DNA from: Chitinophaga sp.
GTDB lineage: Bacteria; Bacteroidota; Bacteroidia; Chitinophagales; Chitinophagaceae
DNA length: 64,000 bases
Direction of reading: 5' to 3'
Assembly (NCBI RefSeq): GCF_017745275.1
Contig: NZ_JAGHZS010000001.1
Span: 1,289,449-1,353,448, forward strand
The position numbers and the translations under genes were made by a program. The notes beneath the pieces were generated by a model that was not told the origin of the DNA, did not search any database, and saw nothing but the letters and a program-made list of their open reading frames with translations. How positions within the stretch are numbered: the first letter of the stretch is position 1; each line of letters begins with the position of its first letter. Of this stretch, positions 36,171 to 46,084 are shown in pieces.

Positions 36171-37469
36171 ATGTCACCTGAACCTTTAATTCATAACGAC
36201 CAGGAATATATTGAGGGATTGCTTCACCATAAACCAGCAGTAATAGAAAGTATCTACCAGCGGTTTGCCTCCAAGGAAAAGCGGTTTATCCTCCAGAAAA
36301 GCGGCCACGTAAAAGATGCCGCACATATCTTTGAAGAGGCCCTGATGGATATCTATTACTTCGCCAGACGTCACCCGCTCAAAGTAACCGACTTCGAACC
36401 CTTTCTTCAACTCCTCTGCAAACGTATCTGGGAACAGGAACTGGAAAGACGCGGACAACGCATCCCCGGACTGGAAGCCGAAGAACTCTCTACCATGAGC
36501 CGCGATGATATACAGGATGTGGAAGATGTGCTGAAAGAAGGAGAAAAAAGAAGAATGGCGTATCACTACTACCTCGCCTTATCAGACGAGTGTAAAGAAC
36601 TACTCCGGTGGTCTCTCACCGAAGGATGCCTGCAGGAAGACATTGCCGCCGAAACACATATTCCCGTTGGTGATTTACCGGAACACAGAGCAGCCTGCTA
36701 CCGCAGCCTGTTCAGAGATATCGACACCAAATTAAAAGCCAACAGCCTGTCGGAAAATGACCTGCTGGATACCGATCGTTTCCTGAGCGGACAAATGAAT
36801 GAAGCAGATCGCAAAGCCTTTACCAGCCGGCTGCAAACAGAGGCGGTACTGAACCAGCAGGTAAAAAGATTTGATGCAATACGACAACTGCTCGCTCAAA
36901 AAATATGCATTGATACCAACCGGGATGAACTGCAGCATTTATTGTTTACACATCGCAATGCGTGGTATACCCTAAAAGATAATTACACCACTCCTATCCG
37001 CAATTACGTAATTCTTACCGCGCTGATTGCCGCAGGGATGGCCATTTTACTGTATATAAGCCCGTGGAGAAAAAATATCTACCGGCAATTCGCCTCTACA
37101 GAAATGCAGATACCGGATATCGATAGTGTTCGTGTGCCCGAAGAAGCGATTAAACAATTTAACCGGGGCCATTTCAACGAAGCCGTTGTATTGCTGGATC
37201 ATACGCTGACCACCAATCCGGGCAACCTGTACGCCCGCTATTACCGCGGTGTGGCTTTAATTGATCAGAACCGGCTGGAAGATGCACGCAAAGACCTGCT
37301 TGCTGTATATAACAACAGCAACGAGCTGCGCAATGAAGCCAGCTTTTACCTGGCGTTAAGTTATCTGAAAGAAGGGCGCAAACAGCAGTGCCGGGAGTGG
37401 TTATTAAAAATTCCACCCGGAGCCCCCAATTATCCGAAAGTGCAGAAACTGATAGAAGAATTAAAATAA
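36171..37469 (+). CDS. Sigma-70-like / transmembrane / TPR fusion protein
   Basis: 432 residues in three parts. Residues about 10-92 resemble ECF sigma region 2 (HNDQEYIEGLLHHKPAVIES, then VKDAAHIFEEALMDIYYFAR, compare DAxDIFQEALxxLY of Bacteroidota sigma factors). Residues about 130-185 resemble region 4 (LSDECKELLRWSLTEGCLQE, HIP, then an Arg-rich helix). Residues 200-230 resemble the anti-sigma-like DRFLSGQMNEADRKAF segment found in separate partner proteins. A membrane helix follows (about 278-296, NYVILTALIAAGMAILLYIS), then TPR-like repeats (324-430, AIKQFNRGHFNEAVVLLDH). It is divergent from FecR. DNA binding by the sigma-like part is not proven. Confidence 0.7.
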   Translation: MSPEPLIHNDQEYIEGLLHHKPAVIESIYQRFASKEKRFILQKSGHVKDAAHIFEEALMDIYYFARRHPLKVTDFEPFLQLLCKRIWEQELERRGQRIPGLEAEELSTMSRDDIQDVEDVLKEGEKRRMAYHYYLALSDECKELLRWSLTEGCLQEDIAAETHIPVGDLPEHRAACYRSLFRDIDTKLKANSLSENDLLDTDRFLSGQMNEADRKAFTSRLQTEAVLNQQVKRFDAIRQLLAQKICIDTNRDELQHLLFTHRNAWYTLKDNYTTPIRNYVILTALIAAGMAILLYISPWRKNIYRQFASTEMQIPDIDSVRVPEEAIKQFNRGHFNEAVVLLDHTLTTNPGNLYARYYRGVALIDQNRLEDARKDLLAVYNNSNELRNEASFYLALSYLKEGRKQQCREWLLKIPPGAPNYPKVQKLIEELK

Positions 37470-37709
37470 CTAATTCAGGTATTGTCCTTTACTACAATGA
37501 ATAATGCTTTCCACTTCTCCTTTAATCAATTCATACACAGGCGCCTTATCTGTTTTAATACGTATCAATTGTTGTAATACCAGGAAGTAAATTTCGCCCT
37601 TATTACTACAGCCGGCAATCTGGGCTTTTAAAATGTTATGTTTTACCTCTTCACAACCGGTGGCATCCAGTTTCTGGTAAATTACATACAAGTCGTCCAT
37701 CCAACTCAT
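37470..37709 (-). CDS. Small hypothetical protein
   Basis: 79 residues, MSWMDDLYVIYQKLDATGCE at the start; acidic and helical, three Cys, no signal peptide or recognised domain. Its stop abuts the stop of the convergent sigma-TPR gene with no spacing. The composition looks like a real protein and it fills the gap, but homologues cannot be checked here. Confidence 0.5.
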   Translation of the reverse strand: MSWMDDLYVIYQKLDATGCEEVKHNILKAQIAGCSNKGEIYFLVLQQLIRIKTDKAPVYELIKGEVESIIHCSKGQYLN

Positions 37710-37810
37710 ATCTCTAAAGTTTAAACATAGTGTATAGTCCCCTAAAGTTAATCAATTATATTAATAAAAATAACCATCCGAATCTTAATAAATTGTAAAT
37801 TCTAATCCTC

Positions 37811-38974
37811 TCAAAACCAGATGGCTGGGTTTCTAACCGGCAGGTTCCGTAGTACTTCTTCGTTGGTAGGATCTGCGTCCAGTGAGCGCCATAAACGATA
37901 ATAATCCATATGCTGTAAAGCGGCCGCACCAAAAAGCAGGAAAGGCTGGGCCACCGGCCAGTTATTCCAGTACATCACGTCATGGGCATAGGGCCAGTTA
38001 TTTTTGTTTTTTACATAGGGAGACAGGAACGCAATGCCTTTGCTGATACTACGTCCATTTTCCGTGGTGTACTGCCACAGGTTATTGTCTTTCGTACTCA
38101 GCAACTGGCACAACGTACTCATCGCATCCAGGTTAAACAGCGAGTAGCCGTATGGTTTAGTACGTTTTAATTCTCTTGGAAAGCTGCCGTCATCGGCCAT
38201 TTGCGAAGGCAGCAACACGGTCTTATAACGATCCGCGCAAAAATCCAGTATTGTTTTATCTTCCACAAAACGGGCAAATGCCGCTACCTGCATCACCCAA
38301 CAGGTGCCATGATTATTGGCCGCATTCATTTCGTCCTTGCCGTAAGGATGTGTGGTAAGCCATTGCAGGTAAGTGCTAAACCACTGCTTAAATGCCGCCA
38401 GATCTGCCGGCGGAATAGCGCCCGCCTTTTCCATGATACGCAGTGCCTGTACTACTTCCATCAGGTGAATGGTATCAATAATACCAATTCCACGGCCCGT
38501 TGCCCGGCCTTTTATAGCCTGCGCATACAACAGCGACGGGTTCATACGGGTTGCTTCTTCTTCAAACCAGGCCTTTGCATGCAACAAAGCATGCTGTAAA
38601 TAAATACGGTCGCGGGTAGCCACGTATCCCGCTGCCAGCGCTCCCATCACACGACTCAGCCGGATCATCACCTGCCGGTGTGCCACGAAGTTATCCGGGT
38701 TAGATTGCCCGTCGCGCTGAATATAAGGACTATCCGGATGCGCCGGATCCGGCCACCAGTAGTCGCCTTCAGAATAAAAATCGTGTATACCACCGGCGCT
38801 CCTATCACAATGAAACGCCGTAATAGTTTGCGGCTCCTGCTGCAAAGCCCAGTTGGCGCGTTTCGCAATGTCGCGCCGTGTATCTTTGATCAACTGCTGC
38901 AGGAAAGGTGATTGTGCATGTACTACATACATCATGCAGCAGAGCAGTGCCAGTAAACCAATACGTTTACACAT
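37811..38974 (-). CDS. Exported alginate-lyase-family polysaccharide lyase
   Basis: 387 residues. Signal peptide MCKRIGLLALLCCMMYVVHA-Q. The (alpha/alpha)-barrel alginate lyase domain shows FYSEGDYWWPDPAHPDSPYI, NPDNFVAHR, and NAANNHGTCWVMQVAAFARF (Asn-His likely catalytic). Closest to PL families active on polyuronates such as glucuronan (PL38-type is my best guess). It starts 1 bp after the stop of the GH36 gene, so it is the distal gene of that operon. Confidence 0.75.
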   Translation of the reverse strand: MCKRIGLLALLCCMMYVVHAQSPFLQQLIKDTRRDIAKRANWALQQEPQTITAFHCDRSAGGIHDFYSEGDYWWPDPAHPDSPYIQRDGQSNPDNFVAHRQVMIRLSRVMGALAAGYVATRDRIYLQHALLHAKAWFEEEATRMNPSLLYAQAIKGRATGRGIGIIDTIHLMEVVQALRIMEKAGAIPPADLAAFKQWFSTYLQWLTTHPYGKDEMNAANNHGTCWVMQVAAFARFVEDKTILDFCADRYKTVLLPSQMADDGSFPRELKRTKPYGYSLFNLDAMSTLCQLLSTKDNNLWQYTTENGRSISKGIAFLSPYVKNKNNWPYAHDVMYWNNWPVAQPFLLFGAAALQHMDYYRLWRSLDADPTNEEVLRNLPVRNPAIWF

Positions 38975-38975
38975 G

Positions 38976-40775
38976 TTATTGCTTTGGTGTTAATGACAAA
39001 ACCCTCCCGTCATGTCCGCGTAGCTGCAGTGAGAACTGGCCTTTAAAACGTCCCAATACCTTACCTGTCCAGTAATCCGCCACCTCATAGGTTTTATCCA
39101 GTTTTACGGATATTGTTTTGGGAGATGACTGCCAGTTAAGCAAAATCAACTGTTCACCGCTGGCAGCAGTGACCCTGCCTGCTTCAAAATTTATATTATC
39201 AAAAGCGGCTGCGCGCGCTGTTGGTGGTACTGCCTTACGCAAAACGTTTAGCCGTTCGGGTGATATCTTCGTCAGGTCATCTCCACTGAGCAACATCCCG
39301 CCGGTAGCGTATAACAGCGCCGCATGGAAATTAAACTCGTTGTCAGGCATATTGCCGGTAAGTACCAAACAGTCCGGATCATTCCACCACAGGCGGCCGT
39401 TCTGCCAGGCACGATATAAATTTTCACGCCCGGAGCGCTCAAACACACTCCAGCTACGCTTAATATCCATAGAACTACGGCTGCCATGCACCAGGCCCAA
39501 AGAAGGCCACAGCGGATGATTACAACCCAGCAAAAAGGCGTCTTTACTGCCACGGATAATCGCTTCCATACCACGACGATACGCTTCTACGCGGGTAGCT
39601 TTCTTATCATAAAAATAGCCACCGTGAATAGCTCCCCAGAAATTGGCATCCAGTTTAAAATAAGTAACGCCCCATTCATTGCGCATGGTACGGAATAACT
39701 GCTCCAGGTGCTGTTGCACCGCGGGGTGGGTACCATCCAGCGCATACCAGGGTTTCAAACGCCAGCCACCAAATGTAACGAGGTCGCTGCGCAGTGGTGC
39801 GCCGGTGGCGTCTTTCACCAGCCAGTCCTTATGATTTTTATAAATGATGGAGTTACTGTCACAAATAAACGGCGCCACCCAAATAGCCGGCTCAAATCCT
39901 TTGTCACGGATACTGCGTAATACCTGTTGTACGTTTCCTCCAAATGAGTTCCCTACTTCCAGCCAGTCGCCCATATGGGGTTGATACCCATCATCTATCT
40001 GTATATACTTTAATGCAGGAATGTGGTCTTTGATATAATCCAGGTTATCATAAATATTCTGCGCCGTTACTTTAGGGCCAAAGCAATACCAGGAACACCA
40101 GCCGGTGGGTGGTTGCTTAAACTCCAGGCGGGGATGGAAATGATGAATACGATCTGCGAAACGATCCAGTAATTGATTGCCATCTTTCCCGGTGGCCAGC
40201 ATCAGCTCTTCCAACTGGAAAGCCTCGCCCGGCGCCAGCTCCAGGTTTTCGAGATCTGTTACCACTTTAATAGTATCGGCAGATAAATAAAACTTTCCTA
40301 CAAATCGTTGGCTGGAAGTATAGCCCAGCAACAACTGTACGTCGCCTGCCGGATAAAGCCGCAGCAGGTTATACACCGCCAGGTAGCCGGCGGGTTGCGG
40401 TATTTTATAGTGCCCGGCATCTGTATAGTTACCCAATGTTTCCGGCTTGGCCAGCGTGCCAGCAGTTTGCGTGAGCATCTGGAAACCTTCCGCATAAAAA
40501 GGGGTGGTGGCAGGTAATACCTTTCCTACCGTGCCGGTTACCACTTCTTTCAAACGAACCGCTGTACTACCGGTATTGACAACACGTACTTCGCACAGTT
40601 CATCTTTCCAGCTACGAATTACTTTTATAAATGCCGGGGCCGGGCTGCCGTCGGCGGTATAGGCTACCGGCGTGCTATTTTTCAGTGCCTGGGCAAATTG
40701 TTCGGGATCACCGGCGCTGGCGGCGATAGCGCCGCCCAGTAAACAACACAGTAAAAACAGGGTGTACTTTTTCAT
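38976..40775 (-). CDS. Exported alpha-galactosidase, GH36-like
   Basis: 599 residues with signal peptide MKKYTLFLLCCLLGGAIAASA. Beta-sandwich N-domain, then a TIM barrel with PTGWCSWYCFG, YIQIDDGYQPHMGDW, nucleophile Asp in YFKLDANFWG and the acid/base Asp in SSMDIKRSW, ending with a beta domain. Characteristic of clan GH-D (GH36 or GH27). -7 box TATATTTG (40798-40805, minus) precedes it. The lyase gene follows immediately. Confidence 0.85.
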   Translation of the reverse strand: MKKYTLFLLCCLLGGAIAASAGDPEQFAQALKNSTPVAYTADGSPAPAFIKVIRSWKDELCEVRVVNTGSTAVRLKEVVTGTVGKVLPATTPFYAEGFQMLTQTAGTLAKPETLGNYTDAGHYKIPQPAGYLAVYNLLRLYPAGDVQLLLGYTSSQRFVGKFYLSADTIKVVTDLENLELAPGEAFQLEELMLATGKDGNQLLDRFADRIHHFHPRLEFKQPPTGWCSWYCFGPKVTAQNIYDNLDYIKDHIPALKYIQIDDGYQPHMGDWLEVGNSFGGNVQQVLRSIRDKGFEPAIWVAPFICDSNSIIYKNHKDWLVKDATGAPLRSDLVTFGGWRLKPWYALDGTHPAVQQHLEQLFRTMRNEWGVTYFKLDANFWGAIHGGYFYDKKATRVEAYRRGMEAIIRGSKDAFLLGCNHPLWPSLGLVHGSRSSMDIKRSWSVFERSGRENLYRAWQNGRLWWNDPDCLVLTGNMPDNEFNFHAALLYATGGMLLSGDDLTKISPERLNVLRKAVPPTARAAAFDNINFEAGRVTAASGEQLILLNWQSSPKTISVKLDKTYEVADYWTGKVLGRFKGQFSLQLRGHDGRVLSLTPKQ

Positions 40776-40828
40776 CGTGGAAATTATTTAACGTCTTCAA
40801 ATATACGCTACACATTGGCTCCTGGTAT

Positions 40829-43360
40829 TCATTGAATATGATAAGTTTTGCCGGCTGCAGTGGGAACATCATACTCAAATACTTTTCCCAGCTGCAACAC
40901 CGGCAATTTTGTTGGATCTTTTACCACTGTTTTACCGGGTGTCTGTAACTGGTAGAACATATTGGGATTGGTGCCAGTTGCTATTTTTACGGCCTTACCA
41001 TTTACCTTCACGGCAACGCGTGTACGAATACGGCAGTTTCCACCTAAGGAGGATCTGACCACCGCATGCGTCAGCTGTCCGTTCTGCCATTCTATATCTA
41101 CTTCAAAACCTCCTCTTGCCTTCAGTCCTTTTACGCTTCCGGAAGGCCAGGCGTCCGGCAACGCCGGCAATAGGTATAATACGCCATCATGGCTCTGTAG
41201 CAGCATTTCGGTAATCCCGGAAGTAACACCGAAGTTCCCGTCTATCTGGAACGGCGGGTGTGCGTCAAACAGGTTGGGATAAGAACCTCCGCTACTATTA
41301 TTGGCTACACTTACCGATTGACCACCGGCGAGGAACAATTGTTTATTCAGCATCGTATATGCGTGATTGCCATCTTCGAGGCGCGCCCACCAGTTAATTT
41401 TCCACGATTTAGACCAGCCGGTACCACCATCACCGCGCAACAGCAAACTACGTGTAGCCGCTGCCGCGAGAACAGTGTCTCTCCTGGGCGAAATGAAACT
41501 ACCCGGGAACAACCCGTATAAATGTGATACGTGGCGGTGTGTATCTTCCGGATCATCCCAGTCTTTATACCACTCCTGCAGCTGTCCGTATTGCCCGGTA
41601 TGGAAAGGATAAATATCTTCCATGGTCTTCCGTAAACGTGCTACCAGCGGCGCATCCAGCTGTAACACGGTAGCGGCCTGTATGGTATTGTTAAACAGGT
41701 CATGGATAATGGACAAGTCCATAGTGGTAGCGATGCTCACGCTGCCGGTACGTTTACCATCAATACGAAAATCATTTTCCGGGGAAGTAGAAGGATTGGT
41801 CACCCATTGCCCCGCTTCATTTTTGATGAGCCAGTCCAGCATAAATTCAGCAGCCCCTTTCAGGTCGGGATACATTTGTTGCAGGGCTTTTTTATCCCCT
41901 GTATACAGGTAATGCTCCCACAGGTGACGGGTGAGCCAGGCCCCGCCCATTGGCCAGATGGCCCAGGTAGGTTTGCCGTTGGGATCTTTAAAATCAAAGC
42001 CTCCGGCAGGATTGGTCATGTTCCAGATATCCGAATTATGGTGGGCAGTCCAGCCTTTGGCGCCGTAATTAACGGTGGCGGTTACACGCCCTTTTTCCGA
42101 CAGGCGGTGAATGAATTCAAACAGCGGTGTACCACAATCCGACAGGTTGGCGGACTCCGACGGCCAGTAGTTCATCTCTGTATTGATGTTGATGGTATAG
42201 TTAGAACCCCATGGCGGTTGCATTTCCTTGTTCCATAATCCCTGTAGGTTCATGGCTGGTCCGCCTTTACGGGAACCCGATATCATCAGGTAGCGGCCGT
42301 ATTGATAAAGCAGAGTGGTTAACTGCGGATCCCGGTTACCACCATGCTCCGTGTAAACCTTGAGGCGCTCATCTGTCGGCAAGCCGGCATCTCCATCTAC
42401 ACCCAGGTAGAGAGATACGCGGTTAAACAATTTCGTATAGTCATTTAGGTGATCACGCAATAACGTGGCATAATTACCGGTGTGTAACAATGGAGCAACG
42501 GCAGCAGAGTGTGGATCTTTTCCATTAGGTTGTCCATCTTTAAAGCTGGTGCCTACTGATAGTAGCAACAAGGCTTCTGTAGCACCTTTCACATGTACAC
42601 CGGCGGTATCTGTGGTGACTTGTCCGCCGTTTACACGGGCATCCAGGTGTACTTCGTAATTGATGCCTTTATCACCATATACTACCTGGTTTGCTTCATA
42701 AGGCCTGGCGGCAACGTATTCCGGGCACCGGCCCTTCATCACGAGGTAGTGGTTATTCACTACTTCGTTGGTATGTGGCATGGCGTTAGCGAAACGGGTG
42801 CTAAAATGCAGTTGCGCGGCTTTGCTGGCGGTATAGCGCACTACCAGTAATTGTTGCGGATAGCTGGCAAATACTTCTCTCGTATAGTCTACACCGTTAG
42901 CTGTGTATCTTACGCGGGCAATGCCGTTGTTCAGATCCAGTTCACGTTTATATTGCGTGGCATTCTGCGGAATATCGTTGTCTATCAACAGGCTGCCGAG
43001 GGTAAGATAGCGGGCGCTGTAGGTGCCCATCATCTTTTTCGCCAGCACATGCGCTTCCGCGTACTTTTCTTCGAACAGCAGCTTGCGTATTTGCGGCAGT
43101 GTTTCTTTGGCCAATGGATTATTGCCATCACGGGGAACGCCGGACCAGAGATAGGCTTCGTTCAGTTGCAGCTCTTCCTGCTGTACACCACCAAATACCA
43201 TGGCGCCGATGCGGCCGTTGCCCACGGGCAGGGCTTCTACCCACTGTTGTGCGGGCTGCCGGTACCAGAGCTTCAGCAATGAATCAGCAGGTGAGGCCGC
43301 ATAGCTAATATGGGTAAATAGTATTACAGCGGATACGGATGCTAACAGATACTTTATCAT
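40829..43360 (-). CDS. Exported alpha-L-fucosidase (or galactosidase), GH95
   Basis: 843 residues. Signal peptide ending [10 protein letters not shown]95 N-terminal [37 protein letters not shown] and [11 protein letters not shown]; the central (alpha/alpha)6 barrel with [20 protein letters not shown] (catalytic Asn/Glu area) and the C-terminal [23 protein letters not shown]95 members cleave alpha-1,2-L-fucose or L-galactose from xyloglucan and host-type glycans. It is upstream of the GH36 gene by 53 bp on the same strand. Confidence 0.92.
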   Translation of the reverse strand: MIKYLLASVSAVILFTHISYAASPADSLLKLWYRQPAQQWVEALPVGNGRIGAMVFGGVQQEELQLNEAYLWSGVPRDGNNPLAKETLPQIRKLLFEEKYAEAHVLAKKMMGTYSARYLTLGSLLIDNDIPQNATQYKRELDLNNGIARVRYTANGVDYTREVFASYPQQLLVVRYTASKAAQLHFSTRFANAMPHTNEVVNNHYLVMKGRCPEYVAARPYEANQVVYGDKGINYEVHLDARVNGGQVTTDTAGVHVKGATEALLLLSVGTSFKDGQPNGKDPHSAAVAPLLHTGNYATLLRDHLNDYTKLFNRVSLYLGVDGDAGLPTDERLKVYTEHGGNRDPQLTTLLYQYGRYLMISGSRKGGPAMNLQGLWNKEMQPPWGSNYTININTEMNYWPSESANLSDCGTPLFEFIHRLSEKGRVTATVNYGAKGWTAHHNSDIWNMTNPAGGFDFKDPNGKPTWAIWPMGGAWLTRHLWEHYLYTGDKKALQQMYPDLKGAAEFMLDWLIKNEAGQWVTNPSTSPENDFRIDGKRTGSVSIATTMDLSIIHDLFNNTIQAATVLQLDAPLVARLRKTMEDIYPFHTGQYGQLQEWYKDWDDPEDTHRHVSHLYGLFPGSFISPRRDTVLAAAATRSLLLRGDGGTGWSKSWKINWWARLEDGNHAYTMLNKQLFLAGGQSVSVANNSSGGSYPNLFDAHPPFQIDGNFGVTSGITEMLLQSHDGVLYLLPALPDAWPSGSVKGLKARGGFEVDIEWQNGQLTHAVVRSSLGGNCRIRTRVAVKVNGKAVKIATGTNPNMFYQLQTPGKTVVKDPTKLPVLQLGKVFEYDVPTAAGKTYHIQ

Positions 43361-43823
43361 GAATGCATTATTTTTTAATTGAGTTTCCAGTTCTTTGCCT
43401 GTGACGGTTTATTACCCCTGTTGATGGAATAGCCTGTTGTGGTGGTTATTTTTCTGATCAACATGTTCTACTGTTTTTTCATAACCGGAAAGCGATATCC
43501 TGTTGTTCGCCTTGCTTTGTCCGTGGAATGACTGTCTTTTTATAAGAGATGCTATTTCTTTTCATGGAATTTAAACTGTTTAACAGCAAACGTTTGCAAT
43601 ATATTTCCAGATCTATAAGTCAATGCTATAGCAATATTCTATTCCTATTGGTTGATACATTATGCCAATAAAATCCGAATTTATGCAATCGATTGTAGTT
43701 AAATGTATGCAATTTTACCTATTTCAGATATCTTTTTCAGGCAGCAGCATACAATAATTATGAATCCGGATCGTCTGTTAAGATAGGTGTCGGGGATAAA
43801 GCAGATCCCCTTAATTTGGACTT
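43361..43823. promoter_or_regulatory. 463-bp regulatory region between GH95 and AraC genes
   Basis: No coding capacity. It holds a perfect palindrome GCAAACGTTTGC (43586-43597), which looks like a LacI/PurR-family operator, and three TATGC(C)AAT copies at 43661, 43682 and 43706, spaced 21 and 24 bp, which look like AraC-type half-sites. A further palindrome CAATCGATTG lies at 43686-43695, overlapping the second copy. Confidence 0.5.
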
Positions 43824-44702
43824 ATGAAAAGAGATAAAACATGCGGCATTCCCTGGCATAGTCTTGATGAGTTATTAGTGGAGCCAGGATTGAAGCTGGA
43901 CGTACGTTACGGCATAAGAGGTGGTATTGGGCCACATTCCGGTCACATTGAGGCTCACCGGCATGAGTTTTATACACTGGGTATTTCTGGTGCAAAGCCC
44001 GGTGTGCATATGGTAGATTTCCGGCACATAGACATGCCTCCTTACAGTATGTTCTTATTGTCGCCATGGCAGGTGCATATGCCTACGGATTGGGCCAGGA
44101 GTGCAGATGATGTGTATCTCATTTCCTTTATGCCTGATTTTTTACCGGCAGGAATGCCTTCGTTGCCCATTTGTATGGAAAACCCGGTAACACCTGATGC
44201 GGAAAGTTTCAAAGAAATATGGCATCTCTGTGAACAGTTATACCGGGAGTACACTCAACGCAAAGCATTATTGCAGCCAGTGTTGCAACATTACGTGGCA
44301 TTATTGCTGACCCTTTTTATGCGCTACCTGCCGGAAAACAATACGGTGAGGTCTTTACAACCTGAATTACTGACCCGGTACCAGGAGCTGATGGAAACGC
44401 ATGTGCTGAGCTGGAGCAGCTCCGGCGATTATGCACGGGCCCTGCATGTAACAACGGATCATTTAAATGAGGTAGTGAAACAGGAAACAGGGCAAACCGC
44501 ATCCGCATTACTGGCCGCCCGGCGTATCCTGGAAGCCAAACGTATGTTGCTGCATTCTACCCAGGGCATTAAAGAAATTGCCTGGCACCTGCACTTCAAC
44601 GAGGTGACGTATTTCAACCGGTTTTTCAAGCAACACACCGGACAAACACCAGTAGCATTTCGTATTGCCAGCCGGGAAATGTATAATTATACCCCGGAAT
44701 AG
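43824..44702 (+). CDS. AraC family transcriptional regulator
   Basis: 292 residues. N-terminal cupin sensor domain (GHIEAHRHEFYTLGI, about 40-54) and a C-terminal double HTH: first helix pair around HVTTDHLNEVVKQETGQTAS, second IKEIAWHLHFNEVTYFNRFFKQHTGQTPVAFR, the AraC signature. Cupin sensors of this kind usually bind small sugars or aromatics. It is divergent from the GH95-GH36-lyase operon, so it probably regulates it; three phased TATGC(C)AAT repeats lie between. Confidence 0.9.
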   Translation: MKRDKTCGIPWHSLDELLVEPGLKLDVRYGIRGGIGPHSGHIEAHRHEFYTLGISGAKPGVHMVDFRHIDMPPYSMFLLSPWQVHMPTDWARSADDVYLISFMPDFLPAGMPSLPICMENPVTPDAESFKEIWHLCEQLYREYTQRKALLQPVLQHYVALLLTLFMRYLPENNTVRSLQPELLTRYQELMETHVLSWSSSGDYARALHVTTDHLNEVVKQETGQTASALLAARRILEAKRMLLHSTQGIKEIAWHLHFNEVTYFNRFFKQHTGQTPVAFRIASREMYNYTPE

Positions 44703-44729
44703 TATAATAACGGATAATAGCCCGTCCGC

Positions 44730-44737
44730 TAGTTTTG
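44730..44737 (+). promoter_or_regulatory. Putative -7 box of the siderophore-interacting gene
   Basis: TAGTTTTG followed by C, 67 nt before the ATG at 44804, just after the araC stop. Confidence 0.4.
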
Positions 44738-44803
44738 CATTAAATATTTACCTATAGCCTGCCGGATGGCAGATCAATTATAACCCAAAAAAATAAACTT
44801 TAC

Positions 44804-45469
44804 ATGCCTTCAATTAAAGACAGGGCGACCAGTTTACTGATGTCGCGCATAGGGAAAACTGCGTCCGTTAATCACGTACGTCGTATCGGTAATTTCCTGA
44901 TGCAGGTAGAACTCCAATTGCCTCAATTACTGCCTGAGCGCAGCACGCAACACCTTAAATGTGAAGTAGCTCCTTATACTTATCGTGACTATACAGTGGC
45001 CAATTGGGACGCCGCCACACAAACCGCTACCTTGTTGATTGACTGCGGGCACGATGGTGTTGGCAGCTACTGGGCACTGGACCTGCAGCCCGGGCAGGAA
45101 GTGTATTATGCGGGACCTGGTGGCGGTAGTCATCAACCTACCAACTCCCAACACCTGGTATGTATAGGTGATGCCAGCGCCACTGGCCATTTCTGCTCGC
45201 TGTATCAGTGCAAAGCAGCTACCCAGCAATTCCATTGCTTCCTGCAACTCGATAATCCGGCCACCCGGCAGATTATGCAAATGCCGGTACAACCACTTTC
45301 CAATAACGAACACTATTTCGTGGATCTGCACGAATGGTTGTATAGCCACAATTTTCCTGTAACAGATACTACTTTCTATGTAGCCGGTAATCAAAGAATG
45401 GTGGTACAGGTGCGTAAATCACTGCGTCAGCAAGGTGGACAAGTTAAGGCAGTAGGTTTCTGGGGCTAA
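44804..45469 (+). CDS. Siderophore-interacting FAD/NAD(P)H oxidoreductase
   Basis: 221 residues of the ViuB/FAD_binding_9 type. Seen: an N-terminal FAD domain with VRRIGNFLMQVELQ and KCEVAPYTYRDYTVANWD (an RxYT-like FAD motif), GPGGGS before the NAD(P)H domain, and the C-terminal YVAGNQRMVVQVRKSL. Such proteins reduce ferric siderophores in the cytosol or act in related flavin electron transfer. No siderophore receptor is nearby. It converges with the LuxR-type gene. Confidence 0.82.
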   Translation: MPSIKDRATSLLMSRIGKTASVNHVRRIGNFLMQVELQLPQLLPERSTQHLKCEVAPYTYRDYTVANWDAATQTATLLIDCGHDGVGSYWALDLQPGQEVYYAGPGGGSHQPTNSQHLVCIGDASATGHFCSLYQCKAATQQFHCFLQLDNPATRQIMQMPVQPLSNNEHYFVDLHEWLYSHNFPVTDTTFYVAGNQRMVVQVRKSLRQQGGQVKAVGFWG

Positions 45470-45481
45470 AATATTGCGTAC

Positions 45482-46084
45482 TCAGACCAGGTGTTCTTTC
45501 ATTGCCTTCACTATGGCGTTGGAGCGGGAATTTACATCAAGCTTGCGATAAATATTCATGATATGGGAGCGTACCGTTCCCACACTGATATGACAGGTAT
45601 CAGCGATTTGCTTATACGTGTCTCCATTCACCAGGCAACGCAAAACTTCTTTCTCCCTGGGTGATATTCCATAGGGATCCTGATGGACCTGCTTTTCCTT
45701 GCGGAAAAACGCCAGCACTTTATTCACCGCCACTAAGTTCGACTGCAGCGCCGTTTCATACACCTGTGCAATAAATTCCGACAAGGATACCGGTGGCACA
45801 TGTTCCGGTTCATATCCTTTTGTTACCGCCGGTAGCTGTGTCAAACCCTGTTCTTTTTCATTCAGGGTAAGCAACAACACATTTATATCAGGGTATGCTG
45901 CTTTTACTATGCTGGCGGCTTCTATCGCAGTCAATCCAGGTACCTCTATATCCATAAAAACCAGGTTGCAGATATCTTTTGCTAATTGTTGTAACACTTC
46001 TGTTGATTCGCTGTGCAGTCCGGAAACTTCTAATCCACGCGCTTCTCCCCAATTGCCAGGACTTATAGGCCGCACTCTTTTCAT
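45482..46084 (-). CDS. LuxR-type response regulator with an incomplete receiver
   Basis: 200 residues. The C-terminal GerE/LuxR HTH is clear (ISPREKEVLRCLVNGDTYKQI to SHIMNIYRKLDVNSRSNAI). The N-terminal part has the receiver phospho-Asp segment NLVFMDIEVPGLTAIEAA and a Lys-containing VTKGY, but lacks the acidic pair and first strand; it begins directly with MKRVRPISPGNWGEARG. So phosphorylation may not be normal. It could be a truncated response regulator; no sensor kinase is next to it. Confidence 0.8.
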   Translation of the reverse strand: MKRVRPISPGNWGEARGLEVSGLHSESTEVLQQLAKDICNLVFMDIEVPGLTAIEAASIVKAAYPDINVLLLTLNEKEQGLTQLPAVTKGYEPEHVPPVSLSEFIAQVYETALQSNLVAVNKVLAFFRKEKQVHQDPYGISPREKEVLRCLVNGDTYKQIADTCHISVGTVRSHIMNIYRKLDVNSRSNAIVKAMKEHLV

